A stretch of DNA of 8,310 nucleotides from positions 1 through 8,310 of the forward strand of contig DGED01000047.1 in assembly GCA_002385755.1 (NCBI GenBank), written 5' to 3'. Positions 1 to 6,594 of this stretch are shown here, one piece after another. The stretch comes from Caryophanales bacterium UBA3935 (GTDB taxonomy: Bacteria > Bacillota_I > Bacilli_A > ML615J-28 > CAG-698). The notes under the pieces are model-generated. The model worked only from the letters and a program-made list of their open reading frames with translations. It had not been told where the DNA came from and did not search any database. The translations under genes were made by a program, and so were the position numbers. Within the stretch, counting starts at the first letter, position 1. Each line of letters opens with the position of its first letter.

Positions 1-312
1 GGGTATAGTTCCACCGACGAGATCGTCGAGGAATGGGTGTTCACCACGCTGGAACTTTATTACAGCCCGAAAGGAAACAACGCCTCGATCGAGGCTCATA
101 AGTCGATTATGTTCAGAGGCTATCCCGATTATTTCTACAGCCTTTACTGGGCCCGCAGCCAAGACGAGACCAAGTCGTTCATGCTTGAAATCCAGCAGGC
201 GATTCTGAGCGGGTCAATCCGCGACGAGATGATCGATCTCGTGAGCCGGATTCATCAAGAATTTCTCGACACATACACAAATCTAGGCTTAACCGAAGAA
301 CACTATAAATAA
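1..312 (+). CDS. C-terminal fragment of a possible ABC sugar-binding protein
   Basis: The frame is open from base 1 to a TAA at 310-312, so 103 residues of the C-terminus are visible and the true start lies upstream. A GTG at 37 is in frame, but it lies inside a continuous reading frame and is not a credible start. The fragment is rich in aromatic residues and charged helices (FRGYPDYFYSLYWAR, then an amphipathic helical tail ending LGLTEEHYK) and has no membrane segment. Soluble sugar-binding proteins of ABC transporters often end in helices of this kind, and one would fit just before a lipoprotein and nanE. That is an inference from shape and context: I recognise no diagnostic motif. It ends 9 nt before the lipoprotein gene, so the two are probably co-transcribed. 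Sure that it is coding; unsure of the function. Confidence 0.55.
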   Translation, partial: GYSSTDEIVEEWVFTTLELYYSPKGNNASIEAHKSIMFRGYPDYFYSLYWARSQDETKSFMLEIQQAILSGSIRDEMIDLVSRIHQEFLDTYTNLGLTEEHYK

Positions 313-321
313 GGACGGAAA

Positions 322-1884
322 ATGAAAAAATTACTAATACCGGCGATCGCCGCGCTATGTTTCTTTTGCCTGCAGGGTTGCCGGGAATCGACGGAAAAAC
401 AATTACAAAAAATACTGAACTCAATTGAAATTCCGGCCGAAGTGACGGGCAATATCGATCTGCGCGAAAGCTACACGGTCGGGGGCGCGACGGCGCGCGC
501 GGAATGGCATTCCACCGACTCCGGCGTCATAACCAATACCGGCGAGGTAAAAGTCGAGGTCTATGACCGCCACGCTATCCTTCAGGTTAAACTCTTCATC
601 GGCGAGCATTTCGTCACGAAGAACTTCCCGGTAACGGTCAAGGGGAGCGCCGATCTCGCGCTCTTGCACGCTTTCGTTCAGGATCAGTTGCGTTTTGAAC
701 GCGAGGTGACGGGAAATCTCCCGCTTTTGACCGAATACGTCCAGGACGGGGTGAAGATCGACGCCGTTTGGTTTTCGGATAAGCCGGAGATAATCGCCCC
801 CGACGGGACCGTCCGCAGGGGCGAAGAGGAAGTCGACGTGACACTGACCGTGACGCTTAGCCTTAACGAAGCCCGATTGACGCAAAGTTTTAATTTAACG
901 GTCCTTCGCGACCCGGCGCTCTCGCCGATCAACTGGTGGCACACGGTCGAGGTCTGGACAGGCGTTATTCCCGGCGAGGCGAAAAAGCCGGCGACGCCGG
1001 CTTGTTTCCCGGGGGCCGTTTACCGCAAAGTCGTTTCGAGCCGCGATTATTGGCTCGGCATCGAGGCCGTCGTGACCCTGCCGGAGTTTACCCCCGACCC
1101 GCGACGCTTCGACGAAAGCAAACTTAGTTACTATTTGGATAACGCCTCCATTTACATGGGCGGTAACGCCCAATACGAAAGCGATATCGGTCTGACATGG
1201 TCTATCGGCTACGCCGAGCGCGGCGCGACCAACTACAGCCGCTCGGGTATCGCGTTCCGCCCTTTTTGGCGTTATATTACGCGCAAGGAACCCGATTGCA
1301 CAAATTGTTATCGCAACAGTAACGTTAAGGATTTGGAATATTATTATTTCCCCGGAGATAAGATCAGAATGAGCGTGATCAGCCCGGAACGCGGTTATCT
1401 GCAGATGCGGATTGAACTACTGGAAGAGACGACGATCGAGAAATACGCCGCCCGGCGCGCCGCCCTCGAGCTTCCCGCGGGCTACAGCCGCGTATTTATG
1501 ACGCCGCCTTTTCCTTCCGAGGGAATGGGAGCGACGAAGGCGGAGTTCAAACGGGTTAACGCCATCGATCAAGTCGCAAACGAAGGCAAACCGACGATCA
1601 ATACCGACGCGAAAGTTGAGGGAGCGGTTTGGCACGAGGTCTACCTTTACCGCGAGATTGACGACAAGATTTATAAGGTCCCGTTAACCGCCGACCGGAG
1701 CGCGGGGATGGCCTGTCCCGCTGGTAAAAACCAAAACGGCGACTTCACGGGCGCCGTGATTACCGGCGTCGCGGGCGTTAATCCCGCCCTCGGGGGGGAG
1801 ACGGTAACGATTAAGCCCGATAACGGCACCGGGCGGTTATATAGCAATTACGCGTTCATCAAACGGAAGGAAGAGGATTTATGA
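322..1884 (+). CDS. Lipoprotein: two atrophied Ig-like repeats plus C-terminal domain of unknown function
   Basis: 520 residues. The N-terminus is a lipoprotein signal: MKK, a hydrophobic core, then the lipobox LQGC with the lipidated Cys at 20. The protein should be anchored on the outer face of the cytoplasmic membrane. Residues about 28-107 and 112-195 form two repeats of the atrophied bacterial Ig type: each has an E-VTGN-L segment, then a W-S or W-STDS strand, then I-(P/N)-(T/D)G-V, then alternating strand residues and a T/F-V ending. Residues about 205-510 form a separate domain rich in aromatic and Gly residues. It includes CFPG (228-231), RDYWLG (241-246), YMGGN (278-282), SDIGLTW (287-293), FRPFWRYI (312-319), a CxxC pair (Cys326/Cys329) and FPGD (343-346). 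I cannot assign this domain to a family, but the partial gene at 7922 encodes the same domain. AAGGA at 311-315 is a well-placed ribosome binding site. The stop overlaps the nanE start (ATGA). It may bind or process a surface glycan; the function is inferred from context only. Confidence 0.85.
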   Translation: MKKLLIPAIAALCFFCLQGCRESTEKQLQKILNSIEIPAEVTGNIDLRESYTVGGATARAEWHSTDSGVITNTGEVKVEVYDRHAILQVKLFIGEHFVTKNFPVTVKGSADLALLHAFVQDQLRFEREVTGNLPLLTEYVQDGVKIDAVWFSDKPEIIAPDGTVRRGEEEVDVTLTVTLSLNEARLTQSFNLTVLRDPALSPINWWHTVEVWTGVIPGEAKKPATPACFPGAVYRKVVSSRDYWLGIEAVVTLPEFTPDPRRFDESKLSYYLDNASIYMGGNAQYESDIGLTWSIGYAERGATNYSRSGIAFRPFWRYITRKEPDCTNCYRNSNVKDLEYYYFPGDKIRMSVISPERGYLQMRIELLEETTIEKYAARRAALELPAGYSRVFMTPPFPSEGMGATKAEFKRVNAIDQVANEGKPTINTDAKVEGAVWHEVYLYREIDDKIYKVPLTADRSAGMACPAGKNQNGDFTGAVITGVAGVNPALGGETVTIKPDNGTGRLYSNYAFIKRKEEDL

Positions 1885-2585
1885 TCGATAAGATCTATCA
1901 TCAACTAATCGTTTCCTGCCAGGCCCGCGCCGGCGAGCCCCTGCGCGATTCCGGAATTATCGCGAAAATGGCGGAGGCGGCCGTCATGGGCGGCGCCGCC
2001 GCGATCAGGGCCGCCGGCGTCGAGGACATTCTCGCAATCAAGCGGGCGGTATCCGTTCCGGTGATCGGGCTTATCAAGCGGGAGTATCCCGACAGCGATA
2101 TCTACATCACCCCGACAAAGCGGGAGGTCGAGGAACTCCTCTCTACGGATTGCGAGATGATCGCGATCGACGCCACCTCGAGACGCCGTCCCGGCGGGGA
2201 GGAGGTTAAGGAACTTTTGGCGCTCGCGCATCATCATCGCCGCCTCGTCCTGGCGGACGTCGCGACTTTTGAGGAAGCGAAAGCGGCGCAGGATCTCGGA
2301 TTTGACGCCGTGGCGACGACGATGGCAGGCTATACCGCCTACACGCGCCCGCTTCCGGGCCCGGATTTCCGGCTGCTTAGGCGGATGGTAAGGCGGCTGT
2401 TTATCCCGGTAATCGCGGAGGGAAGAATTTATGATACCCGCGATTTGAGGAAGGTACTGAAGATCGGTCCCCACGCCGTCGCGATCGGGACGGCGATTAC
2501 CCGGCCCCACGTTATTACCGAAAGGTTTCTCCGTTGCTTTAAGGAGGGGAAATACGGGAAGAGCCGACAAAAATTCGAAAAATGA
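1881..2585 (+). CDS. nanE: N-acetylmannosamine-6-phosphate 2-epimerase NanE
   Basis: 234 residues, the normal family length. It interconverts ManNAc-6-phosphate and GlcNAc-6-phosphate in the cytoplasm, the step that feeds sialic acid and ManNAc breakdown into the NagA/NagB route. The sequence shows the TIM-barrel landmarks of the family: LIVSCQARAGEPLRD (9-23), AAAIRAAGVEDI (39-50), VPVIGLIKR (59-67), MIAIDAT (93-99), LADVAT (124-129), FDAVATTMAGYT (141-152), PVIAEGRI (176-183) and AIGTAITRP (201-209). The residues known as the active site in Clostridium NanE are all present at matching numbers: Arg43, Lys66, Asp126, Glu180 and Arg208. It should therefore be active. The ATG overlaps the lipoprotein stop by 4 nt and follows a purine-rich AAGGAAGAGG, which supports both this start and translational coupling. 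The 68-nt gap before the repressor gene contains no terminator hairpin, so read-through into gntR is possible. Confidence 0.96.
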   Translation: MIDKIYHQLIVSCQARAGEPLRDSGIIAKMAEAAVMGGAAAIRAAGVEDILAIKRAVSVPVIGLIKREYPDSDIYITPTKREVEELLSTDCEMIAIDATSRRRPGGEEVKELLALAHHHRRLVLADVATFEEAKAAQDLGFDAVATTMAGYTAYTRPLPGPDFRLLRRMVRRLFIPVIAEGRIYDTRDLRKVLKIGPHAVAIGTAITRPHVITERFLRCFKEGKYGKSRQKFEK

Positions 2586-2594
2586 TATTTCCCA

Positions 2595-2607
2595 AATGTA
2601 AAACATT
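2595..2607. promoter_or_regulatory. Candidate operator: 5-3-5 inverted repeat in the -35 region
   Basis: AATGT-AAA-ACATT is a perfect inverted repeat with a 3-nt spacer. It lies in the -35 region of the promoter at 2616-2624 and directly upstream of the regulator gene. Its position and symmetry suit a dimeric GntR-type repressor that blocks its own promoter. That role is inferred: the arms are short, the region is A/T rich, and no second copy is visible in the window. Confidence 0.4.
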
Positions 2608-2615
2608 GAAAAAAG

Positions 2616-2624
2616 TGGTATAAT
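2616..2624 (+). promoter_or_regulatory. Extended -10 promoter for the gntR operon
   Basis: TGGTATAAT is a perfect sigma-A/sigma-70 extended -10 element (TG-n-TATAAT). At 17-nt spacing the -35 position (2596-2601, ATGTAA) matches TTGACA poorly, which is usual when the TG extension is present. Transcription would start near A2631-A2632, leaving an untranslated leader of about 22 nt. It would drive the regulator and all downstream genes. Confidence 0.75.
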
Positions 2625-2628
2625 TATA
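2619..2628. promoter_or_regulatory. A/T palindrome overlapping the -10 box
   Basis: TATAATTATA is a perfect 10-nt palindrome. It begins with the -10 hexamer and is flanked by an imperfect AAGT...ACTT pair. It is a second possible regulator site that would occlude RNA polymerase directly. An A/T palindrome arising from a consensus -10 box is easily a coincidence, so confidence is low. Confidence 0.25.
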
Positions 2629-2643
2629 AAAACTTATTTTAGC

Positions 2644-2647
2644 GAGG
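2644..2647 (+). promoter_or_regulatory. Ribosome binding site of gntR
   Basis: GAGG lies 6 nt before the ATG at 2654. It fixes this start for the regulator, because this ATG is the first in-frame start after the promoter. Confidence 0.7.
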
Positions 2648-2653
2648 TAGTAT

Positions 2654-3370
2654 ATGGGTAAGATTCCAATGTATCAACAAATCGAGAGGGACCTGCGGGT
2701 GGCGATTTTGGAGGGAAAACTGAAACAGGGAGACATGGTCCCGAGCGAAACAGAGCTCGCCGCACGGTACAAGGTAACGCGGATGACGGTCAGGCAGGCG
2801 ATTAATAATCTTTTGGTCGACGGTTATATTTACCGACATAAAGGCCGCGGCACTTTTGTTACTTTCAATAAAAAGGAAATGCAAGACGAGACGCCGTTTT
2901 TTTCCTTCGCCAACGAGATGAAGGGGGTCGACGGCCCCGTCAAAACGACCGTATTGAAGTTTGAGGTCGGCAAGGCCGATGAGATTATCGCTCTCAGGCT
3001 GCAGCTGCGCGTCGACGACCCGATTTATTACGTCGAGCGGTTGCGCCATTCCGGAAACAAACCGCTCGCTTTCGAGCGCGTCTACCTTCCCTACAATATG
3101 TATCACGAGTTGAACGAGGATATATTCAAAGGGTCTTTTCACGATTATGTTCAGAATAAACTTAACTGGAAAATCAGGAACTGCGTCCGGGCGATTGAGG
3201 CCCGCGGCGTGACGAAGAAGGTCGCCGAACTTTTACATCAAAGAGAAGGCGAACCGTCCCTGTATATGAGCAGCGTCACATATTTGGACAACGGCCGCGC
3301 TTTTGTCTACACGCGCTGCTATTTCCATGGGGAACATTTCCGCTTTAAACATAATTTTACGAGAAAATGA
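2654..3370 (+). CDS. GntR-family transcriptional regulator, HutC/UTRA subfamily
   Basis: 238 residues, typical of the subfamily. Residues 3-71 form the GntR winged helix-turn-helix: PMYQQIERDLR at the start, PSETELAARYKVTRMTVRQA (30-49) as the recognition region, then DGYIYRHKGRGTFV as the wing. Residues about 90-234 match a UTRA ligand-binding domain: IYYVERLRHSGNKPLAFERVYLP (124-146), then IEARGVTKKVAELL (181-194) and YTRCYFHGEHFRF (219-231). UTRA regulators related to NagR/YvoA bind phosphorylated amino sugars. With nanE directly upstream, GlcNAc-6-P, ManNAc-6-P or a related ester is a reasonable effector, but this is inferred. It is the first gene after the promoter, so autoregulation is likely. 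Its stop overlaps the next start (ATGA), tying it to the esterase gene. Confidence 0.93.
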   Translation: MGKIPMYQQIERDLRVAILEGKLKQGDMVPSETELAARYKVTRMTVRQAINNLLVDGYIYRHKGRGTFVTFNKKEMQDETPFFSFANEMKGVDGPVKTTVLKFEVGKADEIIALRLQLRVDDPIYYVERLRHSGNKPLAFERVYLPYNMYHELNEDIFKGSFHDYVQNKLNWKIRNCVRAIEARGVTKKVAELLHQREGEPSLYMSSVTYLDNGRAFVYTRCYFHGEHFRFKHNFTRK

Positions 3371-4455
3371 TCATGAACAAAGAAAAAAACGATTCCAAGA
3401 CAAATAATGAAGATGTTATCTGGTTTGACCCGCTCGAGACGAATGCGATTCGCGTTCGCGGGTTCGCTTGGTTTGACAATGACCGCCGTTACCGGCGCTT
3501 GCCGGCGAGCTCGGACAGTCTCGTCGCCCGCGTCTCGCCCAATGTCGCGCGCCTTTCCGGCGACGCGGCGGGCGGGCAGATTCATTTCCGGACAGATTCC
3601 GACACCGTGGAAATCGCGGCGGAACTGGCGGCGCCCAGCTTGATGTCGCATATGACGATCGCTTCCCAAGGCGGGTTTGACTGTTACGTCGGGAGCGACT
3701 TTAGCGATTTAAAATTCTATGCGACGACGACTTTCCCCGTCGACGCGAAAAGTTACCGTTACCGGTTTTTTGCGGGCGTCCCCGGAGACAAACTCGTCGT
3801 TCTTAACTTCCCCCTTTACAACAGGGTGGAAAGCGTTCGCGTCGGCGTTAAACCCGGGGCCGCTTTGCGGGATCCGGGGGATTTCCCGCAGCCGGGGCGG
3901 ATCGTCGTTTACGGGACTTCAATCACCCAGGGCGCATGCGCCAGCCGGCCCGGTTTGTGTTACACGAATATTTTAAGCAGGCGGCTCGGTATCGAATTCA
4001 TCAATCTTGGTTTTTCCGGGAGCGCCTTCGGCGAGCCTGAAATCGCGGAACTCGTTTCGGAGGTTAGCGGGGCGCGGATGTTCGTACTTGACTACGAGGC
4101 CAACGCCGGGACCAACGGCCGGCTTTACCGGACGCTCGAGGATTTTATTAAAATCATCCGCGGCCGTTACCCGAACGCGCCGATCGTCGTTGTTTCCCGA
4201 ATTAAGTATTTGTTTGACGAGCTTAATCCCGGAACCCTGGGAAAAATGCGCCGGGAACTGCGGGAATTTCAGAAGAACGTCGTATCCGCGCTAAGGGAAA
4301 AAGGAGACGACGCCGTGTATTTTGTTGACGGGTCCGGCTTTTTTCCCGACGATTATCACGAGTTTACCGTCGATTCCGTTCATCCCAACGATATCGGTTT
4401 TTACCGAATCGCGGAGGGATTGGAAAAAGAAATCAGGAAGATTTTGAAAATTTGA
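3367..4455 (+). CDS. SGNH/GDSL-family esterase with GxDLY-type N-terminal domain
   Basis: 362 residues. Residues about 15-165 form a beta-rich N-terminal domain with GGFDCYVG (102-109), the motif that names the GxDLY domain usually paired with Lipase_GDSL_3 hydrolases. The SGNH domain follows: GTSITQG (183-189, nucleophile Ser185), NLGFSG (213-218, oxyanion Gly215), LDYEANAG (241-248, Asn246) and DSVHPNDIGF (336-345, Asp336 and His339). All catalytic elements are intact. There is no signal peptide or membrane segment, so it is probably cytoplasmic. Beside nanE, the most likely role is removal of O-acetyl (or other ester) groups from sialic acid or an imported amino sugar; the substrate is inferred. 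The ATG at 3367 overlaps the repressor stop by 4 nt. A second in-frame ATG at 3373 is an equally possible start. No strong ribosome binding site is visible, which fits translational coupling. Confidence 0.88.
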   Translation: MIMNKEKNDSKTNNEDVIWFDPLETNAIRVRGFAWFDNDRRYRRLPASSDSLVARVSPNVARLSGDAAGGQIHFRTDSDTVEIAAELAAPSLMSHMTIASQGGFDCYVGSDFSDLKFYATTTFPVDAKSYRYRFFAGVPGDKLVVLNFPLYNRVESVRVGVKPGAALRDPGDFPQPGRIVVYGTSITQGACASRPGLCYTNILSRRLGIEFINLGFSGSAFGEPEIAELVSEVSGARMFVLDYEANAGTNGRLYRTLEDFIKIIRGRYPNAPIVVVSRIKYLFDELNPGTLGKMRRELREFQKNVVSALREKGDDAVYFVDGSGFFPDDYHEFTVDSVHPNDIGFYRIAEGLEKEIRKILKI

Positions 4456-4464
4456 GGATATGTT

Positions 4465-5154
4465 ATGCATAGATTACTTACAACGCTTAAAAGAAAGAAG
4501 TTCAGCCTGATCGCGAGCCTGCCCGAAAATTCCTACGAAATGGCGAAAATCGCCTGGGAAGCGGGCGCCGACGCGATAAAAGTTCACATTAATGTTTTTC
4601 ACCGCGCGAGCCAAAACACTTTCGGACCGTTGACAGAAATCAGAAACACGTTTGAAAGAATTATCGCGGATAGCCCCGTTCCCGTCGGGATCGTCGCCGG
4701 CGAGGACCCGATCCTGGTCGAAGAATTGCTCGATGATATCGTGGCGATGGGATTTGATTTCATTTCTCTCTACGGTCATTTCATGCCGGCGTCTCTGGTC
4801 GAGCGCCGCGATATCACGACTTTTTTCGCCGTTAACTCCGATTACTCGCTCGAGGAGATCCGTCACTTGTCTCAGTCTTTTTTCGGGGACATCTTGGAAC
4901 TCTCGATCATCGCTCCCGAGCATTACGGGAAAAGACTTTCCGCCCGCGACTTGGCTAAGTATAATTACATCGCGACTCACGCCGTCGCGCCGACCGTCGT
5001 GCCGACGCAAAAATTGGTTTACCCGAGCGACGTGAAGTCGCTGTACCGGACCGGCGTTAGCGCCGTGATGGTCGGGGCAATCTGCTACGGTCGCGACCCG
5101 GAGAAAATGCGCCAAGTTATTAAGAGTTTCCGAAGCGAGATTGATCGGCTGTGA
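4465..5154 (+). CDS. Predicted phosphate-binding TIM-barrel protein of unknown function
   Basis: 229 residues, no signal peptide and no membrane segment. The order of hydrophobic strands and helices fits a single (beta/alpha)8 barrel: FSLIASL (13-19), ADAIKVHI (35-42), VPVGIVAG (72-79), FDFISLYG (97-104), TTFFAVN (118-124), LELSIIAP (144-151), YIATHAVAP (168-176) and VSAVMVGAICYG (198-209). The last strand with its Gly loop, and the P-S-DVKSL-RTGV stretch before it, look like the phosphate-binding end of NanE, HisA/HisF and ThiG-type barrels. It is not a duplicate of the nanE product: the family's LIKR and RAAGVEDI segments are missing. The early Lys39 in IKVHINVFHR is a candidate catalytic residue. 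GAGG at 4454-4457, 7 nt before the ATG, supports the start. The end overlaps the DUF4127 gene (GTGA). It is probably an aldolase, epimerase or isomerase acting on a phosphosugar, inferred from fold and neighbours only. Confidence 0.7.
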   Translation: MHRLLTTLKRKKFSLIASLPENSYEMAKIAWEAGADAIKVHINVFHRASQNTFGPLTEIRNTFERIIADSPVPVGIVAGEDPILVEELLDDIVAMGFDFISLYGHFMPASLVERRDITTFFAVNSDYSLEEIRHLSQSFFGDILELSIIAPEHYGKRLSARDLAKYNYIATHAVAPTVVPTQKLVYPSDVKSLYRTGVSAVMVGAICYGRDPEKMRQVIKSFRSEIDRL

Positions 5155-6593
5155 AAAAGACCTTGATCATCCCGCTTGACAGCCGCCCCTGCAATACCGC
5201 GTGGCTCAAGCGGCTGGCGGAGGAAGCGGGCGTTCCCGCGCTTATTTATCCCCGATCCCGGTGCGGCACGCTTCACCGCGGCGCCGATTTTGCCGGGATG
5301 ATGTCGATGATTGAAGCGAATATCGCCGATTGCGAGTATTTGCTTATCTCTGCCGACGGGCTTGCGAGCGGCGGCCTTATCCAAGCCCGCCTTGGCCTCG
5401 CCGACCCAGATCGCTTAAGCGCGGAACTTAAGGTTCTCGGCGAATACAAAAAACGTTACCCGGGGCTTAAAATATATGTTTTCGACACGTTGATGCGGAC
5501 GTCGATTACCGCCTACGACGCGGAAAGCGCCCGCCACTGGTCGCTCGTGAACGAGTATTCAAGACTTTTGGGCGAGGAAGGCGCCGCGGAAAGCGCCCGG
5601 CTGCGATATCTAGAGAAGGCGATTCCCGAACGCGTTTTAAACCGATATTTGCGGGCGCGCGAGATCAAGCTCCGTCTCAACCTTTATTTTTTGGAACAGA
5701 CCGCCGCGGGCGTCGTCGATTATCTTATCATCCTCCAGGAGGATACCGCGCCCCGGGGCATACAAAAACGGGAACAGGAGATTATCGCGGACTTTATAAA
5801 AGAACATGGCCTCGGGAATAAAGTTAAAACGCACAACGGGACCGACGAAGGCGGCTTATTGCTTCTCGCGAAGATAGTCAACGAAAAGCGGAGGCATTCG
5901 CCACGGGTATATCTGCTCCTGCCCGAACAGGGCGTTTTGGAGAAGACGATGCTTTTCGAAGACCGCCCTTTCGGGGAAAATCTCCGGGCGATGTTTGAGA
6001 CCGCGGGCTTCGTTCCCGCGAACGACCCGGATTCCGCCGATTTTATTCTCGCGGTTTACGCGGAAAAGGAAAACAAGGATTTGGATTTAAGCGATTTCCG
6101 GGAAGTGTTGCCGGAAAAAGGTCCGCGATATCGCGCGTTTGTCAGCGAATTAAATAATTATTTAGCGGCCGGCAAGCCCGCGGGCCTTGTTGACCTGCTT
6201 TTTCCCAACGGCGGCAGCCCCGAATTGCTCGGGGAAATCGATTATCGGGCGCTTAAGGTCTATTCGGCTTGGAATACCGCTTCCAACGCCTTGGGCTCGG
6301 CCCTTTGCGAAATCGCGGTGTTGACGTCCGTTCCGGACGCGGACCACGAGGCGTTTAAGAACGAGCGAATCATGGACGACTGCGTTTACCAGTATATCGT
6401 CCGCCGGCAGGTTAACCGGGACTTGCTCGCCTCCGGTCATAATATTTATGATCTCGGCGACCTGGGCCCGAAAGTCGCGGCCCGGATCGCCGGAGAAATG
6501 GAAAAATATCGATTTCTCGTCGATAACCGCAGGTTTAGGATATCGCTTCCTTGGAACCGGACGTTTGAAATCGACATCGAGGTAGAGGATTAA
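5151..6593 (+). CDS. DUF4127 family protein
   Basis: 480 residues, close to the usual length of DUF4127 proteins, which have no established activity that I know of. Family-type signatures are visible along the whole chain: IPLDSRPCNT (7-16), SADGLASGGLIQAR (67-80), FDTLMRTS (111-118), QEDTAPRGIQKREQ (196-209), NGTDEGG (229-235), PNGGSPELL (352-360) and YSAWNTASNALG (371-382). The many conserved Asp, Asn and Ser residues look like an enzyme active site, possibly metal dependent (inference). There is no signal peptide, so it is cytoplasmic. The start is a GTG overlapping the previous TGA by 4 nt. It directly opens the MKKTLIIPLDSRP motif, which leaves no room for an alternative downstream start. 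No good ribosome binding site is present, so translation is probably coupled to the upstream gene. The position inside an amino-sugar operon suggests action on a sugar or glycoside. Confidence 0.88.
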   Translation: MKKTLIIPLDSRPCNTAWLKRLAEEAGVPALIYPRSRCGTLHRGADFAGMMSMIEANIADCEYLLISADGLASGGLIQARLGLADPDRLSAELKVLGEYKKRYPGLKIYVFDTLMRTSITAYDAESARHWSLVNEYSRLLGEEGAAESARLRYLEKAIPERVLNRYLRAREIKLRLNLYFLEQTAAGVVDYLIILQEDTAPRGIQKREQEIIADFIKEHGLGNKVKTHNGTDEGGLLLLAKIVNEKRRHSPRVYLLLPEQGVLEKTMLFEDRPFGENLRAMFETAGFVPANDPDSADFILAVYAEKENKDLDLSDFREVLPEKGPRYRAFVSELNNYLAAGKPAGLVDLLFPNGGSPELLGEIDYRALKVYSAWNTASNALGSALCEIAVLTSVPDADHEAFKNERIMDDCVYQYIVRRQVNRDLLASGHNIYDLGDLGPKVAARIAGEMEKYRFLVDNRRFRISLPWNRTFEIDIEVED

Positions 6594-6594
6594 T

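Noticed and set aside
985..1003. Perfect 8-bp inverted repeat, AAGCCGGC-GAC-GCCGGCTT, resembling a terminator stem
   Set aside because: It lies inside the lipoprotein gene at the linker before the C-terminal domain and is not followed by a T run. It is explained by Lys, Pro, Ala and Thr codons in G/C-rich DNA.
1003..1281. Possible resemblance of the shared unknown domain to glutamic (G1) peptidases, from W-G and aromatic-rich strands followed by a PGD turn
   Set aside because: I could not place the catalytic Gln and Glu of that family in either copy. The similarity is only a general beta-sandwich look.
1905..2606. 233-codon open frame on the minus strand
   Set aside because: It lies wholly opposite nanE, whose product has full family motifs and active-site residues. 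The antisense product is Arg-rich and unlike any protein I know.
2586..2653. Riboswitch or intrinsic terminator in the only intergenic gap
   Set aside because: The gap is 68 nt and A/T rich, with no G/C stem followed by a T run. The leader after the promoter is about 22 nt, too short for a riboswitch.
3931..3942. 12-nt palindrome GGCGCATGCGCC
   Set aside because: It falls within the SGNH catalytic-serine region, where codons for QGACA explain the bases. No regulatory context.
4474..5115. 213-codon open frame on the minus strand
   Set aside because: It is antisense to the TIM-barrel gene, which has a ribosome binding site, a stop overlapping its neighbour and a coherent barrel pattern.
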